Source of the DNA: Rhodanobacter sp. MP7CTX1
Lineage (GTDB): Bacteria > Pseudomonadota > Gammaproteobacteria > Xanthomonadales > Rhodanobacteraceae
Length of the DNA: 64,000 nucleotides
Direction: 5' to 3'
NCBI RefSeq assembly: GCF_014205795.1
Contig: NZ_JACHCN010000002.1
Coordinates: 372,001 to 436,000 of the forward strand
Shown: positions 8,250 to 17,104 of the stretch, piece by piece
Layout of the letters: each line of letters starts with the position of its first letter
Numbering within the stretch: position 1 is the stretch's first letter
Made by a program: the position numbers and the translations under genes
Notes under the pieces: generated by a model
The model's database searches: none
What the model saw: only the letters and a program-made list of their open reading frames with translations
Told to the model about the DNA's origin: nothing

Positions 8250-9491
8250 TTGAGCAACTTTAGGAATCTGCAATTAGCATATTCGATTTGCGCTGCGCGA
8301 TCGATTCTTGGAATGCTGATTTTTCTTGGATCAACATTGCCATGCTTATCGAACGACGTCCCTCCTCCGCCAAAAATTCGCCTTGTCGGGCCTGATGAGG
8401 TTGTCATTCCCGCAGAAGCATTCACGTGCTCGCGCAGAGAGTCACCCACCAATGGAGCTCTTGCACTGGATGTTCCAGACGCCCCGCCACGCATGATCAA
8501 GCGTGAGAACGGCGAAATTGAACTGATTGCAGCTCATCACAACAACATTCCCTTTTACTCGAACGACGGAAGGGCTTTTTCTCGAAAGGACTGCCGCTCC
8601 ATACTGCCCTCGAAACAGGACTTCAATCCGTCTCACTTTGCTGACCAAGACTGGATCACAGGCCTAGTCACGACTAACGGTAAGGATGTATACGCGCTGG
8701 TACATGACGAATTTCATGGCCCCGCATACCTATCAGAATGCGCCGCTCGTCTTAAGCCTGGCCAACCTTATTGGGCTCCAATTTGCCTCAGTGTAAACAT
8801 GGTCAGCTTTGCATCCCATGACGGCGGCAACACGTTCTCACCGCTCTCAGGCGAACTACACACCGCAGCGTCAGTCCCGACAACCTTCAGCACCAGCATT
8901 GACTCCATCGGCATTCGCGACTCTTCCAACGTGGTAAGCAACCCAGCCGATGGCTATTACTACTTCATGGCAAGGGCAATGCCATTTTCTCCTCAGACAG
9001 GTGGGACCTGCTTGTTTAGAACCCCCAACCCGTTCACACAACCGTGGTTGGCGTGGGACGGCGACTCGTTCAAGACAAGGATGGGCAGTCCTTACAGCGA
9101 TGACAAGGAACACACAGGCACCTGCCTACCGGTCATCGATAATAGCTACTACGTCGCGACCATTAGCTACAACACCAAGATCAGGAAATTCATTGCAATC
9201 GCCCGAAGCAACAAACGGGTCATTGTCGCCATGGTCTCAGCCGACCTCATTCATTGGAGTACACCAGTTACATTGAGAACGAGTGTCGCTGACAACTGGT
9301 GGCGACCAGGTCAAGGTGATCCGGATCCCGACAGCTTCTACTCCATAATCGATCTTACAAGCGAATCCCGCTTCTACGACGTCTCAGGCGACACTCCCTA
9401 CCTTTACTACGTACGCTGGCGAACTACTTCCGGCAAAGTTCTAAATCACCAGAGAGACATCGTTCGGACCGCGATAGAAATTGCACACTGA
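8250..9491 (+). CDS. Secreted propeller-like protein with a BNR/Asp-box-like motif, unknown function
   Basis: A roughly 413-residue protein with a hydrophobic leader (SILGMLIFLGSTLPCLS) and probable export, then WITGLVTTNGKDVYALVHDEF, an Asp-box-like SHDGGNTF, DSSNVVSNPADGYYYFMARA and DNWWRPGQGDPDPDSFYS. Repeated aromatic beta-strand patterns suggest a five- or six-bladed propeller like sialidases or GH32/43/68 glycosidases, but no complete catalytic set is evident. The start is uncertain: TTG 8250 (after GGAAAAAA) gives a full leader, ATG 8313 a short one. It runs opposite to the surrounding glycosyltransferases and has a lower GC content, hinting at separate acquisition. It might trim or bind the exported polymer; this is inference. 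Confidence 0.6.
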   Translation: MSNFRNLQLAYSICAARSILGMLIFLGSTLPCLSNDVPPPPKIRLVGPDEVVIPAEAFTCSRRESPTNGALALDVPDAPPRMIKRENGEIELIAAHHNNIPFYSNDGRAFSRKDCRSILPSKQDFNPSHFADQDWITGLVTTNGKDVYALVHDEFHGPAYLSECAARLKPGQPYWAPICLSVNMVSFASHDGGNTFSPLSGELHTAASVPTTFSTSIDSIGIRDSSNVVSNPADGYYYFMARAMPFSPQTGGTCLFRTPNPFTQPWLAWDGDSFKTRMGSPYSDDKEHTGTCLPVIDNSYYVATISYNTKIRKFIAIARSNKRVIVAMVSADLIHWSTPVTLRTSVADNWWRPGQGDPDPDSFYSIIDLTSESRFYDVSGDTPYLYYVRWRTTSGKVLNHQRDIVRTAIEIAH

Positions 9492-9720
9492 CTCCCTTGT
9501 CGACGTATGCCCCGCGTGTCGACACCGAGAGGCCATGGAGCCTGGCAAAGCCCGCATTGCAAGCGCAAAGATGACTAAGGATGCCCTTATTTAATCGACG
9601 AAAACGGATATAGGAAATCTCGGCGCAGTATTCAGTGTCGCTAACGACTTGCGCGGGTGCGTACTTGCTCATCCATTGGCCACGCTCTCGTTCACAATGC
9701 CGAGGCATGCAAGTCATCCG

Positions 9721-10869
9721 TCATCCGGGATTGCGCCGCCTCTCAAAGGCCGTCCATTCACGAACAACAAGCTCGGCAAACTGTGTCTGGAAACGCTTCG
9801 CTGAGAAGCGCAATGCGTTCTCTCTACAATGCACAGCCTTGAACGCGGATACCGATTGCCCGAACTGTTCCACCGCGTGAATCATTGCCGCGACAGACTG
9901 GGAATCAAAAAACACCCCTGTTGGTTTATCGACGGCAAGACCACGCACAGTCTCCAGCGATCCACCCCGTCCGTAGGCAATGACAGGGGTTCCGCAGGCC
10001 TGGGCCTCGACGGGAGTGATGCCGAAGTCCTCCTCGGCAGCGAAGACAAAGGCCTTGGCCCGCCGCATGTGGTCGACCAATACCTCAGACGACTGGTAGC
10101 CCAGCAATTCGATATTGGGGTGGCCAGCCGCAAGCCGCTCGACCTTCGCTCGCTCTGGACCATCGCCAATTACCACCAGTCGGCGTTCTGGCATCTTCGC
10201 AAAAGCCTCGACGATCAAATCGACCCGCTTATAAGGCACCAATCGGGATGCCGTCAGATAAAAGTCTTCCTTGCTTTCGCCTATCGTGAATACTTCCACG
10301 TCCACCGGCGGATAGACCACGTCCGATTCACGTCGATATACCTTCCAGATACGTCGCCCGATGAACTGCGAGTTCGCCACGAAGGCATCCACGCCACTGG
10401 CCGTGCGCGAGTCCCACACGCGGATGCGATGCAGCAGGACCCGAGCCAACCAACCCTTCAAGCCGTGATTCAGCCCCGACTCCCGCAGGTACTGATGCTG
10501 CAGATCCCAGGCGTAGCGGATCGGCGTGTGGACGTAGCTCACATGCAGTTGATCTGGACCGGTAAGCACACCCTTCGCGACGGCGTGCGAACTGGAAATC
10601 ACGATGTCGTAGCCAGAAACATCGAGCTGCTCCATCGCCAGCGGCATTAGCGGCAGGTAGTTGCGATAGCGCTTGCGTGCACCCGGAAGTTTCTGGATGA
10701 AGCTCGTGGTGGGCGTTCGACCTTGCAGGAAATGACGATCGCCTTCGGGCACGAAGTCGCAGACGGCGAACAAATCGGCCTGTGGATACATCGACAGCAG
10801 CTGCTCCAGCACGCGCTCAGCACCGGCGTAGGTCGTCAGCCAGTCATGGACGATGGCAATACGCATCAT
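9721..10869 (-). CDS. GT4-family glycosyltransferase (WbaZ-like)
   Basis: A 382-residue cytoplasmic transferase with GT-B fold, ending the intact glycosyltransferase run. The N-terminal half starts MMRIAIVHDWLTTYAGAERV and contains YVHTPIRYAWD. The C-terminal half has DFYLTASRLVPYKRVDLIVE, VVIGDGPE and the donor-binding EEDFGITPVEAQACGTPVIA. These are typical of retaining group 1 transferases, including mannosyltransferases of the WbaZ type. Sugar specificity cannot be read. Its ATG overlaps the stop of the upstream gene by four bases (ATGA), showing translational coupling. A 229-base gap without a recognisable gene separates its stop from the propeller gene. Confidence 0.85.
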   Translation of the reverse strand: MMRIAIVHDWLTTYAGAERVLEQLLSMYPQADLFAVCDFVPEGDRHFLQGRTPTTSFIQKLPGARKRYRNYLPLMPLAMEQLDVSGYDIVISSSHAVAKGVLTGPDQLHVSYVHTPIRYAWDLQHQYLRESGLNHGLKGWLARVLLHRIRVWDSRTASGVDAFVANSQFIGRRIWKVYRRESDVVYPPVDVEVFTIGESKEDFYLTASRLVPYKRVDLIVEAFAKMPERRLVVIGDGPERAKVERLAAGHPNIELLGYQSSEVLVDHMRRAKAFVFAAEEDFGITPVEAQACGTPVIAYGRGGSLETVRGLAVDKPTGVFFDSQSVAAMIHAVEQFGQSVSAFKAVHCRENALRFSAKRFQTQFAELVVREWTAFERRRNPG

Positions 10870-11975
10870 TGGCCACCAACATTTCGAGCAAGCCGGCGAT
10901 AGAGCGATACCACCGAGTCAGTCATCTGCCTCGTGGAGTAGCCTTTTCGCTGGACGTTTCGACCTCGCTCGCCCATCTCCCGTCGCAACGTGTTATCCAT
11001 GGTAAGACGCCGCAACGCGTCGACCGCTTTCGAGGCAACCCCAAGCGGATAGAGCTCGCCCCCACCCGACTTACCCACAAGCTCCCTATGTCCGGTTACA
11101 TCGCTGGCCACCACGGGCAACCCCATCGACATCGCCTCGAGCACCGCAAGCGGCAAACCCTCCCACCGCGACGTAGTGAAGTAGATATCGGATGCAGCAA
11201 GGACAGCCGTCGGATCGTCCAACACGCCAAGGAACCGCAAATTGCCAACCCCTTCAGCCTTGGCCCGCAGCTTCAGTTCATCACTCTCGCCGCCCTCACC
11301 CACCCACCAAAACATGGCCTCAGGAAATGCTTTCGCAACTTCGTAGGCTTCCTGCATGTTTTTCTGGAAATCAAAGCGACTGAGAGTTACAACTATCAAC
11401 GCTGCGTCATTGACCCCGTGGGAAACACGCATAGCATGTCGCATGAGGTCTCGGCTTTCGTCCGTGACGACATCCACGCCGTTGACGATCACGCTCGACG
11501 CAGTGCGCAGCCACAGGCCTTCATTTTGCGCGGAATTCTGCTCCTCAGCGGAAACGAATACCAACCGATCGACCCATCGAGCCGAAGCATTTTCATAAAG
11601 GCGATATGCCCACTTGGCAAAGATCCCGTACTGGGCAACGTGTATTCCGTGCGGTGTATGCAGACACGGCTTCCTCGTCAGCGCGGCCACGATCCTGCCG
11701 TAAAGCCCTGCGCCTTTACCGTGGGTATGGATCAAATCAACGCGCTGCTTTCTTGCATAGGCCACCAATTTCACAGCCGATACAAGACTAAAACGTCGGT
11801 GTGGCAATGAAAAGACTCGTCCTTGTGTCAACACATGGAAACGCTCACCGTACGGTGGCTCAGTGGGGCAAGCCACAAACGCGTCGACTGTCTCGGGCAA
11901 GGCACGCAGGAGTAGCTCCATGTGCCTGGGTCCGCCACCATGGTCTGCCCGGACACTAATCATCAAAATGTGCAT
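10866..11975 (-). CDS. GT4-family glycosyltransferase
   Basis: A 369-residue GT-B transferase, start MHILMISVRADHGGGPRHME. Family marks are DLIHTHGKGAGLYGR, HTPHGIH, VNGVDV, a central LSRFDFQKN strand, and the donor-site TTSRWEGLPLAVLEAMSMGLPVVAS (E-x7-E pattern). It likely transfers a sugar onto the lipid-linked repeat unit at the inner face of the membrane. Acceptor and donor are unknown. It overlaps the next gene by four bases. Upstream, 162 bases without an evident gene separate it from wzy; GC content is lower here than in the flanking chromosome. Confidence 0.85.
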   Translation of the reverse strand: MHILMISVRADHGGGPRHMELLLRALPETVDAFVACPTEPPYGERFHVLTQGRVFSLPHRRFSLVSAVKLVAYARKQRVDLIHTHGKGAGLYGRIVAALTRKPCLHTPHGIHVAQYGIFAKWAYRLYENASARWVDRLVFVSAEEQNSAQNEGLWLRTASSVIVNGVDVVTDESRDLMRHAMRVSHGVNDAALIVVTLSRFDFQKNMQEAYEVAKAFPEAMFWWVGEGGESDELKLRAKAEGVGNLRFLGVLDDPTAVLAASDIYFTTSRWEGLPLAVLEAMSMGLPVVASDVTGHRELVGKSGGGELYPLGVASKAVDALRRLTMDNTLRREMGERGRNVQRKGYSTRQMTDSVVSLYRRLARNVGGQ

Positions 11976-12137
11976 GCACCATCAATCCCTGCCAAAAATA
12001 ACGACTCTTCACTCGGAAAGACAAAACCAAAGCCGATTTGCGATCCATGCCCACACGGATCCTTGAAATGGCATATCCACTCAGCTTCACCGGCATGTAC
12101 GCGCCCACCCAGGAGAAACCGTCCGCACGTCTTTCCT

Positions 12138-13397
12138 TTACATTGCGCGATACTTCTGCTTCACACGCACCAGCCCCGAATAGGCCCACAGGAGCAGCGC
12201 AAGCAACAACAGTACCGAGAGGAAGCTTTTGGCGATAATGTTGTATCCGAAACTCGATAGCAGCCCAAATGCCGCCCAAGGATATGTAATCATTCCGAAC
12301 GTGGTGGCCTTTACAAAGCCGCGCCAAGCCCGGCCCACGAAATATCCATAGACCAAAAGATAAACGATCGATAGCACATTCAGCTGGGCTGCAATCTCAC
12401 CAAATGAGGTGAACCAGATGTATGCGCCATTCAATCCAGATCCCCATGTACGATTGAACATGGATTGAAACCCCTCGGCAAATGTATCCGCATTTCCCAG
12501 CAGACTCGTCATGAAGGGAAACTTGTAGAAGAAGCCAAAATTCTCCTGACGCAGATATTGGTCAAGCCCTTTTGTATCGAGCCTGCCCTCCAGCAAGGCC
12601 GCCAAATGGTTCAATGATGCAGGCCCATAGCCAATGAAGCTTTGTGCCATCGCATGCCCGTCACTGCCCGTTCGCAAGACCGAAAATAGCCCAAATAGGA
12701 TTAATGCCAAAGCCAGCGCGATCACCGTGCGCAAGATGAACCATCCGACCCTTATGCCGTCGTTAACGATTTTGTGCCTGACGTAAATGACGAAGAGCCC
12801 GCACAAAGTTGGCATCAGCACGAAGCGCGACATCATCAGGGCTGCCGCAAGAATGAGCGCAAGCACCAGCAGAGCGACGAGAACCGATACCAGTACGCGT
12901 TGCATCCGGGATATGTATGCACGCGAATCCAGATACTTGGCCAGCGCCCACCATGACACCCCCATGGCCAATGGCAGCGATCCGTTGAATGCCCCGTTGC
13001 TCGCTTCTGTCATGGCACTCTTCACTTCCGCACCCTGTCCCGACAGAGCCAGCGCCAAGATGCCCGGACTGTTGTGAAGTACCAACGCGATGGTTGCCGC
13101 CAGTAGCCCCAGGGCAACACCCACCGGCGCAAGTAGATAAGAAAACGGCCCCACCTTTAGCATGCTAGGAAGGAGGGGCACCCTGACCGCTGGCGCTCGA
13201 CTGGCAAGATAAACACCGAGCCGTAGGACGGTCAGACAGCAGAATAAGAATAGGTACAGGACGATGTTGCCGAACATCATGTTCGGCTCGTCCATATATC
13301 GAACGTAGATTCCTGGTGGCACCAATGTAAAGGCAAACAGCAGCGCGCCGGCATACACCAGCAGGGAACGTGGCGAAAGATAGTTGAGTGTCTTCAT
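12138..13397 (-). CDS. wzy: Wzy-type polysaccharide polymerase candidate
   Basis: A 419-residue integral membrane protein with about ten or more hydrophobic segments starting right after MKTLNYLSPRSLL. A long hydrophilic loop (about residues 245-330, with RQENFGFFYKFPFM and NRTWGSGLNGAYIWFTSFGE) resembles the large periplasmic loop of O-antigen and EPS polymerases. Sequence conservation in this family is low, so the call rests on topology and its place among wzx, glycosyltransferases and wzc. It would join repeat units at the periplasmic side. GC content is lower than in its neighbours, as is common for wzy genes. Separate from both neighbours by 90-160 bases. Confidence 0.7.
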   Translation of the reverse strand: MKTLNYLSPRSLLVYAGALLFAFTLVPPGIYVRYMDEPNMMFGNIVLYLFLFCCLTVLRLGVYLASRAPAVRVPLLPSMLKVGPFSYLLAPVGVALGLLAATIALVLHNSPGILALALSGQGAEVKSAMTEASNGAFNGSLPLAMGVSWWALAKYLDSRAYISRMQRVLVSVLVALLVLALILAAALMMSRFVLMPTLCGLFVIYVRHKIVNDGIRVGWFILRTVIALALALILFGLFSVLRTGSDGHAMAQSFIGYGPASLNHLAALLEGRLDTKGLDQYLRQENFGFFYKFPFMTSLLGNADTFAEGFQSMFNRTWGSGLNGAYIWFTSFGEIAAQLNVLSIVYLLVYGYFVGRAWRGFVKATTFGMITYPWAAFGLLSSFGYNIIAKSFLSVLLLLALLLWAYSGLVRVKQKYRAM

Positions 13398-13488
13398 CCG
13401 AGCAGATCAAATTCCGTCGCGTTCCACCCCAATGTGGGTGTGTCAGTACCGGACGTGGTGGCCGTCACCCATGGGAACCGGTATGCGC

Positions 13489-14706
13489 TCATGTGGTTTC
13501 AGGCAGCGGGCTGACTGACCGCACTAGTTCGCGATACAGACCGACGTATAGGTCTACCCACGCATTAACATCGAGGAACGACGCGGCAGATTCTCGGGCG
13601 TCACGACCCATGCGTTCGCGTAGGGAGTCATCACTTAGCTGCCACAACGCCGCCACGAGCTCCTGTGGCCGGTCCGGATCGAACAGCAACCCATTCGCGC
13701 CGTCACGGATCATCTCCGGGATGCCACCGCGGCGTGAGCCGATCACCGGCTTGCCAAAAGCCAGCGACTCGAACACCACACCCGGAAAAGTATCGTTCCA
13801 CAGGGAAGGCACCACTACAAAATCCACTTGAGGGTAGAACTCGCGCGGGGACACGTGCCCAAGGAATCGTACACGCGGGTCTTGCACCATCGCCGGCAGG
13901 GATGCTTGGTAAACCGATTTGCCGGTGCCGGCAATCCACAGCTCGGCATCAGGCCGCTCATATTCGCGGAACGCCTGCAGCAAGGCCTCTACACCCTTGG
14001 TCGGATCCAACCGGCCGATGAATCCGATCCGCAACCCAGCATGTGGCACGTTTGGCGCATCCAGCCCCAGTGGACTCGGCTGGCGTGCATTGTGGATCAC
14101 GCGCTGATGGGCTACTTGGGCGAAGCAACCGTAGTCAAGATGCCTATCGAGGATGAAGCGGCTCACCCCCACCACGGCCGAGGCGCCATTACTCAACGCC
14201 CGATGCGGCAGCCTCAGCAGACGGCAACTCATGCACTGGCGCTGGCAATTGCACCCATCGTTGAACATGGCGCTCTTGGGGCAGAGTGCATATTGGTCGT
14301 GCAGTACCTGCACACTGGGAATGCCAGCACGGCGCACTGTGCCCCAGGCCGCCGAGGACCACCCCGGCAGGTTGTGGATGGACACCACGTCCGGCTTTTC
14401 GGTTTCCAGTATCTGTTCCAGGTAACCCTGCATCAGCGGGTTATAGCTATCGATCGCGTGCCACAGCAATCGCGCCGCCGCCGGTGCCCGATTTCGTTTT
14501 CCCGGCCAATAGATATTCCGAATTCCGGCACGCCAGACGCGTACGCCGTCACGCTCTGAACATTGAAGTCCATGGCCTTTGGACGTAGCAAGCAGGATGC
14601 ATTGGTGGCCCGCTTCGGTCAGCGCGCGCATCAAGGTCCACATGGTGACCTCGGCTCCGCCACCATCTGCTGGATCATCGAGGGTATTCAGAAACAGGAT
14701 CTTCAA
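13489..14706 (-). CDS. GT4-family glycosyltransferase with Cys cluster
   Basis: A 405-residue GT-B transferase starting MKILFLNTLDDPADGGGAEV. It has SIHNLPGWSSAAW, VLHDQYALCPK, a cysteine cluster DGCNCQRQCMSCRL (about 150-165) seen in a subset of GT4 enzymes, GFIGRLDPTKGVE, and the donor motif WNDTFPGVVFESLAFGKPVI. It probably acts in repeat-unit assembly; the sugar is unknown. The stop of the upstream GT2 gene overlaps its ATG by four bases (ATGA), so the two are translationally coupled. Confidence 0.87.
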   Translation of the reverse strand: MKILFLNTLDDPADGGGAEVTMWTLMRALTEAGHQCILLATSKGHGLQCSERDGVRVWRAGIRNIYWPGKRNRAPAAARLLWHAIDSYNPLMQGYLEQILETEKPDVVSIHNLPGWSSAAWGTVRRAGIPSVQVLHDQYALCPKSAMFNDGCNCQRQCMSCRLLRLPHRALSNGASAVVGVSRFILDRHLDYGCFAQVAHQRVIHNARQPSPLGLDAPNVPHAGLRIGFIGRLDPTKGVEALLQAFREYERPDAELWIAGTGKSVYQASLPAMVQDPRVRFLGHVSPREFYPQVDFVVVPSLWNDTFPGVVFESLAFGKPVIGSRRGGIPEMIRDGANGLLFDPDRPQELVAALWQLSDDSLRERMGRDARESAASFLDVNAWVDLYVGLYRELVRSVSPLPETT

Positions 14707-15710
14707 AGCGGGTACTCCGAGTGGAGGCCAAGGCGGCCGGCCACGCCATCACTCACTGCCTGGTTAAGCAAGCGGTATCGGCCGTGCCGCCCCTTCGCCC
14801 ACGCCAGAAACCAGAGCAGCGCCAAATAAGTAGTGCGATTGATCGCGCGCAAGGGCCAGTTACTCGGCTGGCAATGCGTGCAAAGAAAGGCGGCATTGCG
14901 CGTGCTGTAGAACGCACGGGAATCACCCGGGCCGCACAAAAGACCGGAAAAGGATGTGCCAAAGCGCCGTTTGATGTTCCACGACGACTCCAGATCCTCG
15001 ATGTGGGCAGTCGTGACCAGCACGATGCGACCACCACGTCGCGTGATGCGAAACGACCACTCGCTGTCGTCGGCATACAGCACAAAATCGGTACGCGGCA
15101 GGCCAATGGCCTCGACCGCCTCCCGATGCAACAGCAGGCCACTGTAGGGTGCGATGTCCAGCTTGACCATCGCCGGCAGACCATGACGCGCTTGTGGCTT
15201 GCCCCAGGGCGTGCGTCGCCACAGCTTGTAGGGGATATCCAGCACATGAAAGCCCAGAAAACTGGAGCGACGCGGATTGATCCGCGCCTGGGGCACGCCC
15301 ATGGCCACATCGGCCTGGTGCTCCGGGCGAAACGCGAGCACTGCCGTGTCTTGCTTGGTGCCACCGTGAGCGAGCAGCACGGCATAGACTTCAAGTAGTG
15401 CGTGGAGTGCGCCCGTAAGCGGCCTGTTGTCATCATCCAGCAGCCAGATCATCTCGGCACCGGCCTGCATGGCTGCGCCAATGCCGCCAGCAAAGCCTGC
15501 GGCCGAGCCCTGATTCGACCCCATGGAAACCAAGTGCAGGCTGGCATCCGGATACTGCGACACCAACTCGCCCACGTCCCAGCCCGCGCCATTGTCGACG
15601 ATGACGATATCCCGGATACCCTCTGCCAGCGTCGCAACCAACATCTGCTCGAGCAGGCTGCGACGCTGGCCGTAGGTAACGGTAACGGCAAAGATGGATG
15701 CGGGTGTCAT
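14703..15710 (-). CDS. GT2-family glycosyltransferase
   Basis: A 335-residue GT-A transferase. The N-terminus MTPASIFAVTVTYGQRR leads to IVIVDNGAG, a nucleotide-binding DDDNRPL (DxD-like) and the later YADDSEWSFRITRRG and HIEDLESSWN. These fit inverting rhamnosyl- or galactofuranosyl-type GT2 enzymes. I chose ATG 15710, which gives a normal GT2 N-terminus, rather than an in-frame ATG 156 bases upstream inside wzx. It lies 25 bases after wzx and is coupled to the following GT4 gene by ATGA overlap. Substrate is not predictable from the sequence alone. Confidence 0.85.
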   Translation of the reverse strand: MTPASIFAVTVTYGQRRSLLEQMLVATLAEGIRDIVIVDNGAGWDVGELVSQYPDASLHLVSMGSNQGSAAGFAGGIGAAMQAGAEMIWLLDDDNRPLTGALHALLEVYAVLLAHGGTKQDTAVLAFRPEHQADVAMGVPQARINPRRSSFLGFHVLDIPYKLWRRTPWGKPQARHGLPAMVKLDIAPYSGLLLHREAVEAIGLPRTDFVLYADDSEWSFRITRRGGRIVLVTTAHIEDLESSWNIKRRFGTSFSGLLCGPGDSRAFYSTRNAAFLCTHCQPSNWPLRAINRTTYLALLWFLAWAKGRHGRYRLLNQAVSDGVAGRLGLHSEYPL

Positions 15711-15735
15711 GCAATGAATCTTCTGCGAATGGCGA

Positions 15736-17025
15736 TCATGGGGTGACACCCTTGCCGCCAATGCGGCCCAGCAAACCGTGAACGATGTCGCGATGCCATC
15801 TGGCCAGGCCGCCGATACGAATGAACAAGACAAAGGCTTCGGTAAACACGGCGAGCAACGCAACACCGGTCACACCCGTAAGCTTCACCACCGGATACAG
15901 CAACGAGACATGGAGCAGCGCTGGCAACATGGTGCTGTAGGACAGCAACCGGCCCAGGCTGAATTGCACCAGCACCTGCGCACCAAGGATATTGTTGAGC
16001 CCGATGATGAACGGGATCACGGACATGATCCTGATCAAGTCCCCACTGGGTTCATAGCGTGGACCAAACAGCAGCAATGCAATCGGATGCGCACACGCAA
16101 ACAAGACCAGAGAAATGGCCAGCGTGCCAGCTCCCTGCAGCTTGAGCAGTCGGCTCAGGAAATGCAGTGCTTCGCCACGTGATCGCTTCAGCAGTGCCGC
16201 CACATGCGGGTACACCGCCTGGGAGATTGGCGCAATCGCACTCTGCAGCGCCTTGATCAACTTCTCGGCGGCGGCGTAATAGCCAACGATTACCGGCGAG
16301 ACCAGCAAACCAAGGAAAACCACGTTACTGCTGTTGTAGAGGCTGCCGCCGATGGTCGCCACGAACACATGCCAGCCGTCGGACATCACCTGGCGCATTT
16401 CGCGCAAGGATGGCAAGCACAGCTTGAGTTTGACGATGCGCGGAATGACGAACAGCGAAAAGATGCCTGCAAGCAGGAAGCCACTTGCCTGCAGCGCCGC
16501 TGCAACCCGGAAGTCGCTCTGCTTACGTACAAAGACAAATACCGCAGCCATCACCAGGAGTCGGGCCGTGATCGTCAGGAACGAAATTTGCCGCATGCGC
16601 TCGAGCCCCTGAAAGAGCCAGACAGGAAACAGTACGCTGCCAAGCACCCCGAGGTAGACAGAAGCAAACAACGCATAATCATGTTGAAAACTCGGCACGA
16701 ACGCGACCGCCAGGAGCATGACGACGAATCCAGCACACATCAAAACCAGCTTGACCCCCATGACGGCGCTGAACAGCCGCGACAGCTTCTCGGGGTCATC
16801 CCGTAGCTGAACTGCCGTGCGGGTCGCGCTCAGGTTGAAGCCATACTCGGTAAGCACAATGAAGTACTGGATGAAAGCCTGTGCGAACGCCAGGCGCCCG
16901 AAATTCGCCGGCCCCAGCACACGCACGAGATACGGCACGACGACCAACGGGAGCACATAGTTGGCCCCCTGAAGCACGAAGAGCGAGACGATGTTCTCCC
17001 GCAGGCGAGACTTCGTCATCGTCAT
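15736..17025 (-). CDS. wzx: Wzx-type repeat-unit flippase
   Basis: A 429-residue membrane protein of the polysaccharide transport (PST/MOP) family, with about 12-14 hydrophobic segments. The N-terminus reads MTMTKSRLRENIVSLFVLQ, followed by LVRVLGPANFGRLAFAQAF and LTEYGFNLSATR, very characteristic of RfbX/Wzx proteins. It should flip the undecaprenyl-linked oligosaccharide to the periplasm for Wzy. The reading frame extends 204 bases upstream but overlaps the end of ugd there, so ATG 17025 is preferred (ATG 17019 is an alternative). It is part of the leftward EPS operon. Confidence 0.9.
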   Translation of the reverse strand: MTMTKSRLRENIVSLFVLQGANYVLPLVVVPYLVRVLGPANFGRLAFAQAFIQYFIVLTEYGFNLSATRTAVQLRDDPEKLSRLFSAVMGVKLVLMCAGFVVMLLAVAFVPSFQHDYALFASVYLGVLGSVLFPVWLFQGLERMRQISFLTITARLLVMAAVFVFVRKQSDFRVAAALQASGFLLAGIFSLFVIPRIVKLKLCLPSLREMRQVMSDGWHVFVATIGGSLYNSSNVVFLGLLVSPVIVGYYAAAEKLIKALQSAIAPISQAVYPHVAALLKRSRGEALHFLSRLLKLQGAGTLAISLVLFACAHPIALLLFGPRYEPSGDLIRIMSVIPFIIGLNNILGAQVLVQFSLGRLLSYSTMLPALLHVSLLYPVVKLTGVTGVALLAVFTEAFVLFIRIGGLARWHRDIVHGLLGRIGGKGVTP

Positions 17026-17104
17026 GTCGCGATCGTCCGAAGTGGTCGCAAGGTAAAGATCACGCCCCTCGCGACCTTTGCGGGAATACGCGCGCGCATA
17101 CTCA

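Noticed and set aside
9492-9720. Possible gene or insertion-sequence remnant between the propeller gene and the GT4 gene
   Set aside because: A 97-residue minus-strand frame exists but has no ribosome site, family motif or terminal inverted repeats.
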